Position numbers and translations under genes: made by a program. A stretch of 64,000 bases of DNA from Prinia subflava. Its lineage: Eukaryota > Chordata > Aves > Passeriformes > Cisticolidae. Each line of letters begins with the position of its first letter. The first letter of the stretch is position 1. The stretch spans positions 94,660,338 through 94,724,337 of the forward strand of contig NC_086247.1 in the NCBI RefSeq assembly GCF_021018805.1. The letters run 5' to 3'. This document shows positions 21,474 to 34,078 of this stretch, piece by piece. The notes under the pieces are model-generated. The model made no database searches. It was not told where the DNA came from and saw only the letters and a list, made by a program, of their open reading frames with translations.

Positions 21474-21587
21474 GTTTTATATGAACAGTTCAAGTTTTTC
21501 TTGAATCTCTATTTTCTCGTCGTGTCCTGCTCACAGTTTGTACCAGCACTGAAAATAGGCTACCTGTACACATACTGGGCCCCTCTG
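21474..21587 (+). CDS. ATP9B: ATP9B exon 4: first transmembrane helix
   Basis: The exon encodes [20 protein letters not shown] followed by [18 protein letters not shown]. The hydrophobic [19 protein letters not shown] is membrane segment 1, including the QF.P block typical of P4-ATPases. The exon is 114 bases, in phase 0 at both ends, with borders TTTTAG and CTG/GTAAAT. Confidence 0.96.
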
Positions 21588-24500
21588 GTAAATGAAAAAT
21601 ATTATTAACTAGAAGCTTGGGGGTTTTAATGTCAATGAAAGGTTCATGTCTGTGTACGTTGCATAAACCTGCAGCTGGTAAACTACAGTGGTCAAAGAAC
21701 ATAACAGAAGTAAAATACTTATTTGAAAGTTGTTGTTTGACAGCCTTCCCTTCCACTTGCTTACTATGCCTCTGTTCCACGGGCAAGGTTGTTTTTGTCA
21801 ACCGCCAGGTGCCAGTGTGTAGTGCTCTGTTCTACCTGCTGGTCATGTGAGAGTTTAAAAAAGCAACCAGCTAAAAAAGCTCCAGCTACTAGAGAAACTT
21901 ACTGGGTAACCTAGATAATTTGTGTGTTAAGTATCTTTCCATTTATTGTTATTTGGTGACTATTTTGTGTTTTCAGACTAGGTCAGATTGTGAGCATAAA
22001 ATTTTTGCATTCCTTCTATGTCAGTTTTGGTAACAACCTTTTCTCACAAAAATTGAGATAAAATATTTTAAGCTGTGGATAAATCAGGAGGAAATTGTGC
22101 CTTGAAAATAAGTTATTAATTAAACATGTTTCCCCTAATTGATCACCCTGCCAGTTGCACTGGCTTTCTTTTGATGTGTCTTTTTATTATTGAGCTCTCT
22201 GCAATATTTTGTTGGGAAGCTGTTCAAACCACTTGCTTCTGAGTCAAGTTTCCTATGGTTTGAAAACTGAATGCTCTTCAGAGGAGACCCTTTTGGTAGT
22301 CTGCCAGCTGTATTGCCATGATTTGGAATTATTTTCTTATGTGTAACCAGATCATTTCCTTTTCTTTCGTCTTCTTCTCAGTCCTTCCACACTAACTTTA
22401 AAGTTTGGAAGAGCAAATGCTTTATATTCTAATTTTTTTAAAAAAATTGGTATTTTTAAGTAGCATTTATTCTCAATAGTATTCGAGAAGAACTGTGACA
22501 TGCAGACTACTTGAGTAAAGGTCATGCTTTACAAGTCAATAGAGTAAATATTCTGGATTGATTTCATTGTTTTAATTGTTGTAAGGTGTCCTTTTAACTA
22601 TGGATAAATGGAGAGACCATCCTGGGTGTTCTTCCCACCTCTCCTCCCAGACTTTTGCTTCTGCTGCAACAAAAAAACACTTTCAAGATAGAAAGCTTGT
22701 TCAACAGTGGGATTTTAAGTGGATATTTACAAAGTCTTTGTCACTGACACAGTCAGAAAAGACTGAAGTCAGCCTTGTCTGGAAGTTGCTGTATTGACCA
22801 TGATGTGCTGTGTGCAGTGCCATACATTAGTGGGGTAGTAAGCAGAGAAAGCCAGTAAACCCTTAGCATCTCAGCCCATTTCTGTCCTGCTCAAACAAGG
22901 GAGAAAATAATGTATTTTGCAACACCATAAATGGTATAAATATATTTGTCTTATTCAAAGGTATTTTGAATTATGCATCCCAGTTTTCACATACAGCTTG
23001 AAAATACCAGTATCTCAATATGTTCTTTTGCTAAACTCATTTGTTTCTACATTAATCGCTTTACTAATAATCAAACTCTCGAGGTAAAAGACAGCAATTG
23101 AATGCTGAGCAAAGCATCTATGAGGAAAATACAAAACATTTAAGTTTGATCCATTGGTCTGCTTTTGCTGCTTAACAGATAAATTTAGGTTTTTTTGAAA
23201 GGCATGTAACTACTGATAAATCTTCAGTAATAATCAGAGGAGTAGCTATAACTTGTATTTTCTCTCAAAATTTTAAAGGAAAATTGTTTGTCTTCTAAGT
23301 ATCCTTAAAACCAAATAACTAGGAGCTGACTATTGCTAGAACTGTTTTGGGGGTTTGGTGGTGTTACGTGGATTTTTTGGTTAGGTTTTTTTTTTTGGCC
23401 TTTGGTTTATTTCAACAGTTTTTTACAACACAGATACACTTAGATCAATCCCCAAAGTTCTTAAAACAAGGCTATTTTGCTAATTTATTTTCAATTGCTC
23501 TAGGGAATTGCTCTAGGGAATGGACTTCTCATTTCCACTCCAGCATACAAAGGTTTTAAAGCATACAGGTTTGATTGCAGGCAGTACACTAAAGACACTC
23601 ACCTGCTTACGGTCAAAGATGACAGGTTCCCTTGTTAAACTCGCTTCACAATTGTAGCTCTACTTTGGAAGAATATCAACTTCCTTTGAGCAAATGAGTA
23701 AAAAGAGAAGTGTCATTCTTAAATTGTTCCTCACAGTCATGGTCGGCTGTACTCAGCTGCTCAGCAACAGGCTGCTAGAGGAAATTCTTGCAAGTAGCAC
23801 CTTGCATTCTGTGTTTTAATTACTGTCTTGTAACAAGGTGTGTGCAAATGAGAAACACGTTTGAAGGTGCTTCAGGAGTGCCCTTTTTTATCCTGCTTAA
23901 ATATCTATATTGCCAAGGCATATGAAAATGCTGCTGTCAGAAAGGGAGAAAATCTGATTTTTCGTTCAATTATGCCCTGGGGACTAAACAGAGAATGCTT
24001 TCTGCATAGGCTGTTTTTTGTTCTATGTAGATCCACTATAACTGTAGCCAATGTAAACTCGAACAAACAAGTAGTGCTTAACTATAAGTTCACAGCTGAA
24101 TAAGCCTTGGAACTTTGGTCTGGAACTGCAAAACAGCCCTAAAATTTCTAGGAGGGCTTTAGTCAACACTCTTTTAGGAAAGCTCTACAACTTGACTCCT
24201 CTCATATTGATGGAACATTAGGGGAAGTTTGGCAAACTGTGGCCTCCTGCAAGTCTAATGGCCTAAATTTTCTTCTATAAAGTAATGGTGGTTGTCTGAA
24301 GCTAGATAGATAATGTAGAATCTTATTTGTTGATATTTGAATTTCGTATCCATCTTATTCATAATAATGAAAGGTCCTTTTACTGGTGAAAATTTTCTTT
24401 CACTGAGGGAGAAAACCTCAAGTGCGAAGCCTAAGCTGGAAGATCTGATCTGAGGAGGTTTAGAGAGATAGAGAGGAAATGTATGTGCTTATCCCTGAAT

Positions 24501-25157
24501 TGTTCTGTGTTTTTTAGCTTGCCAACCTTTCTAGCCAGAGACCATCACAGCTGAGTGAAGCATTCTGTGTGCTTCCAGTAGAAGCTGCAGTGGCATTGTC
24601 CTGTGAAAGGCGTAGCCAAAGCATTTAGACACTTAGTTTTTCAGAACAAGTCCCCTTTTTCTTTGTCCATATTTGTGATGTGTTGCTAAATAGCTAAATT
24701 TAAGATGCAAAATTATTAAACTAGCCATCCATATATCTTTTTCTGTGTATTAGGAAAAGCAGTTTTTCAACATTAGAATTGGAGGCTTTTTAAATGTTTT
24801 TGGGAAAGCCCTAAAGTTTGTGGACAATAAGGAAATATGCTTATTGAAACTATAAAGGCTGTCTTTAAGTAATCCAAAACATCTTCCTTTTTTGCATTTT
24901 GAAATGCTGTCCAAATTATGTGTACTTGGACAGATAGTTACTCTAATTATATTTGTACGATGTGCAAGTATGATTTTGTTTTTCCTGGACTAAATCAAGA
25001 TACTAGTTTAACTTATTCAAGGAAAGACTCAAATCCAAATTAAAAAAAAGGAAAGTAAATGTTCTAAGCACATGTTCTTACTCTGTGTACTGTTCCTACT
25101 TGTCTATTTCTATTCTAGCACTGAGAATTCTGAACTGCACAATTGTATCTTTAACAG
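21588..25157 (+). other. ATP9B intron 4
   Basis: About 3.6 kb of AT-rich intron with no recognisable gene, RNA or repeat family. A palindromic A/T stretch is at about 22431-22447 and a short duplicated GAATTGCTCTAGG at about 23500-23520. The acceptor is TTTAACAG. Confidence 0.85.
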
Positions 25158-25266
25158 GGCTTTGTTTTGACGGTCACAGTCGTACGGGAAGCTGTTGATG
25201 AATTTCGACGTTACAAGAGAGACAAAGAAATGAACTCACAGTTGTATAGCAAGCTGACAGTACGAG
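25158..25266 (+). CDS. ATP9B: ATP9B exon 5: second membrane segment and start of actuator domain
   Basis: The exon encodes [20 protein letters not shown] and [17 protein letters not shown], the last codon being split. The first part closes the second membrane helix; the REA.DE...Y.RD block is the conserved cytosolic entry to the actuator domain. Borders are TAACAG and CGAG/GTTAGC; the exon ends in phase 1. Confidence 0.96.
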
Positions 25267-26052
25267 GTTAGCAACACCATTTGTATATATCCTTAAAATA
25301 TTTCATCTTTTATCTTATATATACATTTGCAGACTTTCGGTTCAAAGAAATAGCTAATAGTTTCAAGCTATAATACACAGAATGAAACTTATATTGAAGT
25401 AAATAAAGCATGTGATTTGCCTTAGACAAATATGATTGTTAAATTTGGCCTGTTTAGGAATTTTAATAAATATTTGATTGTTTGTCAAAAAAGGGTGTGT
25501 ATATAAAATTGTATATATTTTTTAAGAATTGGGCTGTTTGGTACTCTTAGTTCAAAGTGCAGTTTACTTCTGAAATTGATGCTGAACAGTAATTCAACAA
25601 CATCGTCAACTATGTATCAAGTCTATATTGGAAATAAGGGAGCAGTAAATAATTAAATTAATTAAAATTCCCTGTAGCTTTTCAAATTTGGTGGATATAT
25701 TTGTGCCTAACAAAATAAAGGTGTATTGTAAGTCAGCTTCAATATGAAACATATTAATTTGAATTTTTGCACGTAATTTAAAAGCATGCAATGTCAGGAA
25801 CAGCCAGTTTTCTTTAATGAAAGGAGAAATCAATTATGACTTCTTTTGGACTCAACACCTTTAACATGTTTTCATGAAGACTTTTAAGGAAGTGAAGCAA
25901 TTCACATGTGAAGTGACAGTTAAATTTGGTAGGATATTATAAATTTTAAACATGGGCATAAGAGAGAACTATGCATTGCCCTTCACTTTTATGTGCTTAG
26001 CACTTTTTACTGAAGATTCAGAACAGAGTGCCACATATAGAGATGCCATGTG

Positions 26053-26104
26053 TTGTAAGGTTACTTATTATACCTATTATCAAATATAATAAATAACCTT
26101 ACAA
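26053..26104. repeat. Hairpin with 18-base arms
   Basis: TTGTAAGGTTACTTATTA at 26053-26070 is complementary to 26087-26104 with one mismatch that would be a G-U pair in RNA; the loop is 16 bases. Confidence 0.8.
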
Positions 26105-26232
26105 TACAACCTTGCTATTACCATCAAAAGGTGGGTTTTTTCCACTGTTAAGGATTTTCCTTGGCATAAAAATTCTGAAAGTGGGAAGTTAAAGGAATGT
26201 GAGGTTGCACCTCAAGCAGTTAGAGTATATGA

Positions 26233-26268
26233 CAGACATATACTAATATAAATATTAGTATATGTCTG
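26233..26268. repeat. Perfect hairpin with 17-base arms
   Basis: CAGACATATACTAATAT at 26233-26249 and its exact reverse complement at 26252-26268 are separated by two bases. It lies 129 bases after the previous hairpin. Confidence 0.9.
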
Positions 26269-29200
26269 CCATAGAAGCCAAGTATAAACTCTTTTTATTT
26301 CTTCCCAACACACGTTTCAGTGCGCTTTTTAGTATATCTTGGTGAATATCTTGTGAAAGGCAGTGAGAAGAGTAACATCATCAGGTCTTGGAATCTAGAT
26401 TAGAAACTAAATTCTTGGAGTAGCTCTGTATAATGTTCTCTCCAGGAAAAAAAATCGATGAAAAGCTTGTAATATAACACAAGTATGTTCTGTATGTTCT
26501 CATTTTTTGGAGTAATTGAAAAGTAAACAGTCAACTGTCTCATTAATGATGGTGTAACCTAGCAGCTGAGAGTCATTCGTGCTGTTTCCTTGCAGTATGG
26601 ACACTTGCATTGTTTTCTGGAGTTTCCATACTGAAGGGAGCAACTGTAGGGAATAGTCTCATGTTCTTCCTTTCCTTGGCAGTCTGGAATAGTGTTACCA
26701 CCATTTAGAAGTATAACTGTTGAAATTTGGCATATGGGACAATTGGCATAGCTATAATTTGTTTAACACAAGGGTAGCACTGCTAGCACCCAGATCTTTT
26801 TTACAGTCATTAATACAGTCTGTTAGGAAATGGAATCTTAGGGGCTTTTGTTTCAAAGTTGTAATTTATACTACTAGTTGGCCTATTCATTTTTAGATCT
26901 GTTATGGTAGGCCACTGAACACTCACCTTGAAACAGGTAGTACAATCCTGCCCTGTTCGGCAACAATGTTAGTAATCTGAAATTCTTAATTCAGGAAGCG
27001 CATGTACCCATAGTTACCTTTGTGGTGTAAATGTCAAGACTGACATTTGCTCTTTTAAGAGCAAAGTTTGGTGCCTTTTGTACTTCTCTTTTTTAAATTT
27101 ATGTTTAGAGTTAATAGACATTTAAGCAGCATTTAAGTAGAAGTTTTGGAATTGCAATTTCCTCTTTCCCTGCTCACGAAATATTTTATGAGGGTATTTG
27201 AAAAACCTTTCATTTTGTGGCTTCTCCTAGAAATAAAGAAGCTGTCAGTGAAAATTTGATTTGGTCACCCTAGAGATTTAAAAGTAGTATACAGCAGTGT
27301 ATAGGTAAAGCCTAGTGGTTATATCAAGAATTGACACATAGGGAGCAGGGACTTACTAAAAAGAAGCTTTAAAAATACCCCTTTTTTAAAAACAGAAGTA
27401 TATCAGATTTTAACCTATAAGTATTTGTCTATTTTGACTTTCAAATTTTGTTGTCAGTGCCATCATGTATTCATATTTGATTTTTGTTCTATGTGTTTTT
27501 TGAAGACTGATCTTCTACAGAAGTGAAGATTCAAGATCTCTTCTTACAATGAACTCTGAATCCCGTGTTGACAGTTATGTGTGATCATTGAACTAACAGT
27601 GTTTTGAGTAGTGACCAATTTTGAGTGCAAACATTACTGCAGTCACCACTCAGAATTGTACTACATGTTGCCACAAACACATAGATAAAATCATGAGTAG
27701 TGATAAATTGCATTTTTTTCCTAATATAGGGTACTTCCATAATGAGGTATTCTGAAATGGAGAAATACAATTTTGATACAAAGAAATGGGACTTCTTCTT
27801 ATGATAATATTAGACCAAAATATTTTACGTGTTTCAAAAGGATGTAGATTTATCTTATTTATCGGTGTAAATTAATAAAATCAAATACTATGCTTCAATA
27901 CACTATTTTTAAAAATAACTTTCAATATAATTTTCTAATATTTAATATTGACAGTATTATCCAAGTGGAAAATTTTGGTTAGACCTACAATACTAAAGTA
28001 CAGGCTAATGGTTTGGAGAAAGAAGGCTTTGTTACTTGTGAATGAATGAACTTGATACTGATTTAATTAAAAACCTGAAAATTGATGCCGCTCTTAAGAG
28101 TCACTTTTCAGAGTGGAACTGCACTTTATACTGCTCTAGCATAATTTTTTTTCCCCTAAAGATTTTATGACTTGTGCTAGTTTTACAGTCTTTTAATTGA
28201 AATATTTTTTTTCCATCTCAAAGTTAGAGAAACTGACATAGAGATGTTAAGCAGGTTGCCCATACTCAAACTGGACAGTAGGAAAACTTAAAATTATCAA
28301 GGTTTACTGTTCAGTTTTGGCTGATAAAAACGAAAATTTAATGAAAATAATTTCTGGTTAGTTGTTTTTCAAATTATGTGTTTACTAAAGGAAAATAAAG
28401 ATATTTGTCACAATTGAAGTTATTGGGTTCTAAATTGTGATTAATTACTTCCATAAAGATAGTGTGGATAGGCTGATCTGTAAACTAAATTTTTTTTATA
28501 CAGTGCTGCAGTGGATTAAAATTGGGAAGTCTGTGACTATCTATCAGGCTTAACTTTCTGTTGGAGTCTTCCTTAGTCTTGGGAAATCCTAAACATGTAA
28601 AACATGTAAATGCTGGCTTATGACTTGCATGTTACTACTGTAAGAACTACCAACTTTTGAAGATAAGGGTATTCATGCTAGTAACTCTTGAAGACTCAGA
28701 GTTTCTTTCTAGTAATTCATAAACTTGAATATGTATTTGTTGTAATCAGCTTTTTTTAATAATGAGCCGTTGAGAGCAGGAAATCAAGGGAGAATGGGAC
28801 ATCTCTTTTAAGTGTTACTTATTTGTAGTTGGACAGGTATTGGCCAGATTAACATCCATAGGCTAATTCTGATTCATGAGATATCCAGTGATAGGCAGTT
28901 CCCTATTTGTCATGTAACATTGAAAAGCTCAGTCATCCCTTGTTGAATTTGCAATATGTAGCTTTGCACTTTTGAGTTGGTGAACCTGCTAAACATGAAG
29001 TTTGAATTGTTTCTATTTTTTCAACCCTTCATGGCAAGAGATGAAACATGCAAATCAGTAAATGCATTGAAGTTTTTAAGTGAGCAAGTCAGTTAAGTCT
29101 ACCTGTCTCATGTCTGTCATGTGATTCTTTTCCCTTGTTTCCTTGATTATGGTATCAAATATATTATGTTGTTCAGTGTATGAGGAATTCTGCTGTCCTA

Positions 29201-30321
29201 ATCTTACTGAGATGTTTGCTGCAAAATCTGCTTTGCTGCATATGAAAGTCTGCAGATCATTAATAGACAGTTTTCAGTCAGCATTCAAGTTTAAGTTGGA
29301 AGGAGGAATTTCTGTTTCAGAGCAGTTCACCTGCATATCCTTTTGTAGTGCAGAAAACTGCAGTGGGAAAAATTTTAAACCTGGACATGCAGGTTTGGGA
29401 GGTCTTCTGTTTTTCTTACATAAAGGACCATTATACGTTTGACACAGTTTCGTCTCTCACACACTTAGGTATGACTAACTAAGTGCCTATAAAAGACTAT
29501 TCTGAAGCAGAATCACCTCAAGTTTATAAACAGGCTATTATCTATTTCATTAGCCTGTGAAAAGCTAACTGGATAATAAAATTGTAAAGCAATTTTAACT
29601 CTTCTCCCTTTCCATTCTTGAAATGGACAGTTCTGAACCTTTCCTAGTTAAGTTTATCTGTGCAGTGTTACTGAAGTTCCTAGAAAAAAAAGGGTCAAGA
29701 AGAAAATATCTTACTATAATAGTCTCAACTACTAATGGCAGAAGAGGCCTGCATCTGTCACTTTACCTTATAATGTTTAACGTATTTGCAGAACTCTCAC
29801 TTTGCAACCTGCAAGCAAAGGAAAATTGAATGGCAAGAGAGATAAGTTTAATGAAAGAATTCCATCCAGGATTCCAGTCTGAAAGACTTAGGTCTTGGCT
29901 TTATCTGTAAAGGCTATTAAGGAAGGCTATTAAGGAATGTAACAAAGTTGAAAACTTACATTTAAAACTGTAAAATTAAGAAAGTATCAATAACCAGTAA
30001 TTCCTATACAAGAGGCAAAAGTATGAAAGCTAGTGTGTTTCTTTTGGAGACCTACAGTGAATTTAATTTTTTTTTTTTGGTTAGAATCTCAGTTCTTCCA
30101 GAACATGTTGTCCCTTTGCTTTGAAAAGCGAGTGCTTTGAAAAACCACACTATATCTGAATCTAGAGGTACAACGTTCCTCTTGCTTGTAACATTTCAGA
30201 CCTACTGATGACTTTATTCCTGGTATTCAGACCATTTGGAACAGAACAAGTTTTTAAAAAATTATGTAAATCTTATCTGATTAGGGAATCAGTACTAACA
30301 GCAGAAACAGAACTTGAAATT

Positions 30322-30369
30322 TTAAGGTAAGAAGGAATTTAATTTGTTAAGGTAAGAAGGAATTTAATT
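30322..30369. repeat. 25-base-period direct duplication
   Basis: TTAAGGTAAGAAGGAATTTA plus ATT occurs at 30322-30344 and again at 30347-30369 with two bases between. Local duplication; no function is evident. Confidence 0.85.
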
Positions 30370-30817
30370 AGAAGAGAGGAAAAACCAAAGGGACTGTTAT
30401 TGCACATCTTTGCAGCATTGAGGAGTTTGGATAAGAAAGAATTTTACCCAAGAGTAGACAGGACACATAGGAGAGAAGCTAGGAAGATTTTTTGTAGAGT
30501 TTTACAATTGGTGGTTGAATACTAACCTCGCTTCGGTATGTAAGATGGAGTTTGAAAGAACAACCTACAGACAGCGCTTGCTCTGAAAGATGAGCATCCT
30601 CATCTCGGACTCATCAAAACTTTGTTTTCCCCTACTGCCTCCCTGCTCTGTTCTCCAACTCTCCATTATGTTATGTGTACTCTAATGATGCTAACAGTTC
30701 AGGCTAATAGATACCAGGAAGAAATTCCGTATGTTCTATACTGCCATCAGTCAAGAGTTTTGTATTTATGGGTTAGAGACAAGCACTACTGCTAACTCCA
30801 AAAACAGTACTTCAGAC

Positions 30818-30848
30818 AGTATTAAAGGTACATGGTACCTTTAATACT
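30818..30848. repeat. Perfect palindrome with 14-base arms
   Basis: AGTATTAAAGGTAC, a three-base centre and the exact reverse complement. No function is evident. Confidence 0.9.
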
Positions 30849-33800
30849 TTAAGAACAATTTACAAAGAATTTGAAAATGGTGTTTTCAGAGGTGTATATT
30901 CTTTCAAGAGTGGCATTCAGGTGATGGAGACACTTTTTAATAAAAAGAAGCATAGTTTATACCCACATTTTGTTTACTTCATTTCCTAATTTTTTGTGTG
31001 AAGTACTTGTTAGCACATGTGAGATATTTATTAGTTTTTCAAATCACTGCAGTTCATTTAAACTGGCTTTATCTCGGGAGTATAATGACTTACTACAGAC
31101 ACATTTCAGTGTTCCTGTTCTGCGTAATTTTATACATTGCTTTAGGCAAAAGCCTTGCGCCTTGGTGGACTATAAAGTCTGGATGCGCAGCCACTTCTGA
31201 CAGCTTTGGACTTTTTATTGGTAATTACACAGATGGTGAAGTGTGTTTTGCTATGGAGATGTTTTTAGAGAAAAAATAGTTTGCAAAAATAATTTATGCA
31301 GTGAATAACATTCAGTGTCTTTTTCTTTTCTAAATGCATCTTCACTGAGATGTAGTATTGCATTATTTTAATGTTCCCTGAAATGGTATCTAATGAGTCT
31401 CATTTTTGCTGGGCTAAAAGAAAGCATTATGTGTTGACTTTCCAGAATTTTAAGTCACTTTTTAAATCACTGCCACATTTTACCATTTAGTATTTAATGT
31501 AATATATCCTGCCATTCAAATTTATTGTAGAATTGTCCTGTATGTTTGTAAGGCCTTTATGTGTGAGGATGTACAGGATGATCCAACAAGACATGTTAGT
31601 GTCTAATAAAGAGAGCATTCTGTTCTGTTATACTAAGCCACCTAGAAAGCAGTCTGATAAGGAAACTTTTCAATTCATTAAGTGAAATTCCTGGAGTTGC
31701 TAGGTTAAGTACAAACAAAAGTGCAGCGTGGGTTACTCTTGGTGTGCTTGGCACCAAAAATCTTTGCTTTATGTCTGCCGTACATCATGTTGCGCATGAA
31801 CATTCTACCTTCTCGGCCTCTCAGGCTTGGTGTCTTTTGGTCTTTACTGCAGGTACAGTTATGGTCTGACTGTGGAAAATCTGATGGTTTAAGCTGATAA
31901 AATTGTCAGTAGTTGCAGTTGGTTAGTGCTTCTGATTAGTTAGTCTCATACATGACTATATAGGTGGTGTAGACATGAGACTTGACATAGCTTGTACTAG
32001 AATTTTTGTGGCTATTCCTGCTATAGTCAAGTGATTGACTGATAAATTGATGAAAATTGTTAGCAGAAGAATGAAAAACAATATAGGAAATGCTACCCTT
32101 TTGGTAAAGCCAACAGACTTAGAAAACAAAGTAACATTACAGGGTTTCTTCTGATAATACTATTCACTTCTAGTAAAACTTTGGAATTTTTATGGAGAAT
32201 TCACAGGCTTGTGCAGGTAAATAGGTGAAATATGTTGATTTTAGGTCAGACTGTTCTTTTAGTGGTTGAGCTTTAGTATTAGTTACTTTAAATTAAAAAA
32301 ATAAAAGCTTTTGATACATTGACACGAATTTAATTTCCATAGGTATTTTGCAGTTCTTATAGAGAATTGCTGATGTTTTTGCTACAGCTTTTTACTTCTG
32401 CAGTCTTCTGTAAATTCCTCTCCCCTTACAAATGTATCTATTGAAGATAGAATTTGTCTTATATTTGAGAGTAGAGGACAGAAAGTGCTTCTGGCAACTG
32501 AAAAATGGAACTAGTGTAAAAGGTCATTATCAGTAGCAAAGTCTGGCTCTCAGAGGTAACTTTGCAGACAGGCCAAATCACAAAAATTGTGATTTTCTTG
32601 ACATTTCACACTTTAGAAGTGCTATTCTAATGGAAAATGTATTAAATGTTATCTATATATAACAGGAATACATTTATTATTGACTGAATTAGACATAAAG
32701 GAACAGCTGCTTTTGCATGAAATTTTAAAGGGCAAGTATTCAAAATAATTACTCATAATGTGAATCTTACTGCTTTTTCCTAAATGTAAATATAAGGAAT
32801 TTTGATCTCTTTTTATTGGGAGTCGTAATAAGAAAGTCTCATGGATTTTTTTGCTGTACTTAATATAACTGAGATGTGACTCTGCATTGACAAATCTGCT
32901 ACTCACAGTATTTTTTATTAAACTTCAAAGCTTTTGCTGCTCATTCTGTGCTTTTGTGTGTCTTCTGTTCCAATTCATTCCACCTGTTATTTAGAACCCT
33001 ACCATCTTACCATGTTTTGACATACTTGCCATCTTATACCTGCTGCTTGGAATCATGGTAGTATTTCTGTTGAGGGAGATCATACCTACAGGAGGTGTGT
33101 TGCAGCTCAGCAGGCTATTCAAATATATGTGTGTGTGTTTATATTCTCAGGGGATTTGGGGGTTTGGTTGTTTTTAACTCAGGGAAGGAACTTTATTTTG
33201 GAATTGTAGACCTGGGAACTAGAACTCCTGAATTCTAATGTGATCAATAATAACATCTTTTGGGTAATAGCTTAACCTCTCTGTCTCAGTTTTTCAGTCC
33301 ATCAAATAAGAATGTTAAAACTTAACACTCTTACAAATTATAATACGCCACAGAACATATGAAAATTAAAGTGGAAAATGTGTGTATTTTTGAGTGAGTT
33401 GTTCACAGCAGTTACTGAATTAATTGGTAACTTTAGAGAATGAAAAACTTCTATTTCAGCTTTTGATATTTTACTTTCCTAGAATTAAATTCTTAGGCAT
33501 TTCTTTGACTTCAGAGAGACTTACGTCTTTTCTAATATAACTACCAACATTATCAGACAGTGCCAATTAAATCAGGAATTTTAGTGGTCAAGCAAAGTTA
33601 CCTGATGGTAACATGGCTGTGAATAACAGCTCATGTGTGCAAGACTCCTCTATGACTATAAACCTAACAATTCTTATCAGACACAGAAGTGCTGTCTAGT
33701 AGATATGAAAGATTCCTTTTTCCAATTTTATAATTCTATTACAGATACTATAGATCAGACTTGGGCATCTCCCATACGTATTCTTTCCTCTAGTACTTCT

Positions 33801-34019
33801 ACAATAGCTAACTGGTTATAAAACTGGAAATTTTTAACCACTGGGTTGTTTATTCAAACAGATGAATTGTATTTATCAGTGTGTTCAGCAGACATCTGTT
33901 TTGATTGTAACACTTTCACTTGAGAGTAGCAGCTATAAATAACACTGGCATTCTGGGATTTATATTCTTGTCATTCTTTATTAATGTTGATTACATTTCT
34001 TCTTCTTTTTTTTTTTAAG

Positions 34020-34078
34020 GTAAAGTGCAAGTTAAGAGTTCAGACATACAAGTTGGAGACCTCATCATAGTGGAAAAG
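34020..34078 (+). CDS. ATP9B: ATP9B exon 6: actuator domain
   Basis: This 59-base exon completes a split glycine codon, then encodes KVQVKSSDIQVGDLIIVEK, the part of the actuator domain with the conserved VGD.I.V block. It is framed by TTTAAG and AAG/GTTGAT and ends in phase 0. It is too short to stand out as an open frame, but the match to ATP9B is unambiguous. Confidence 0.96.

Larger units (their letters stand above)
25267..34019 (+). other. ATP9B intron 5
   Basis: About 8.8 kb of AT-rich intron. Visible structures are two strong hairpins at 26053-26104 and 26233-26268, a perfect palindrome with 14-base arms at 30818-30848, and a 25-base direct duplication at 30322-30369. No gene or repeat family is recognised. 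It ends in a long T tract and TTTTTTAAG. Confidence 0.85.
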
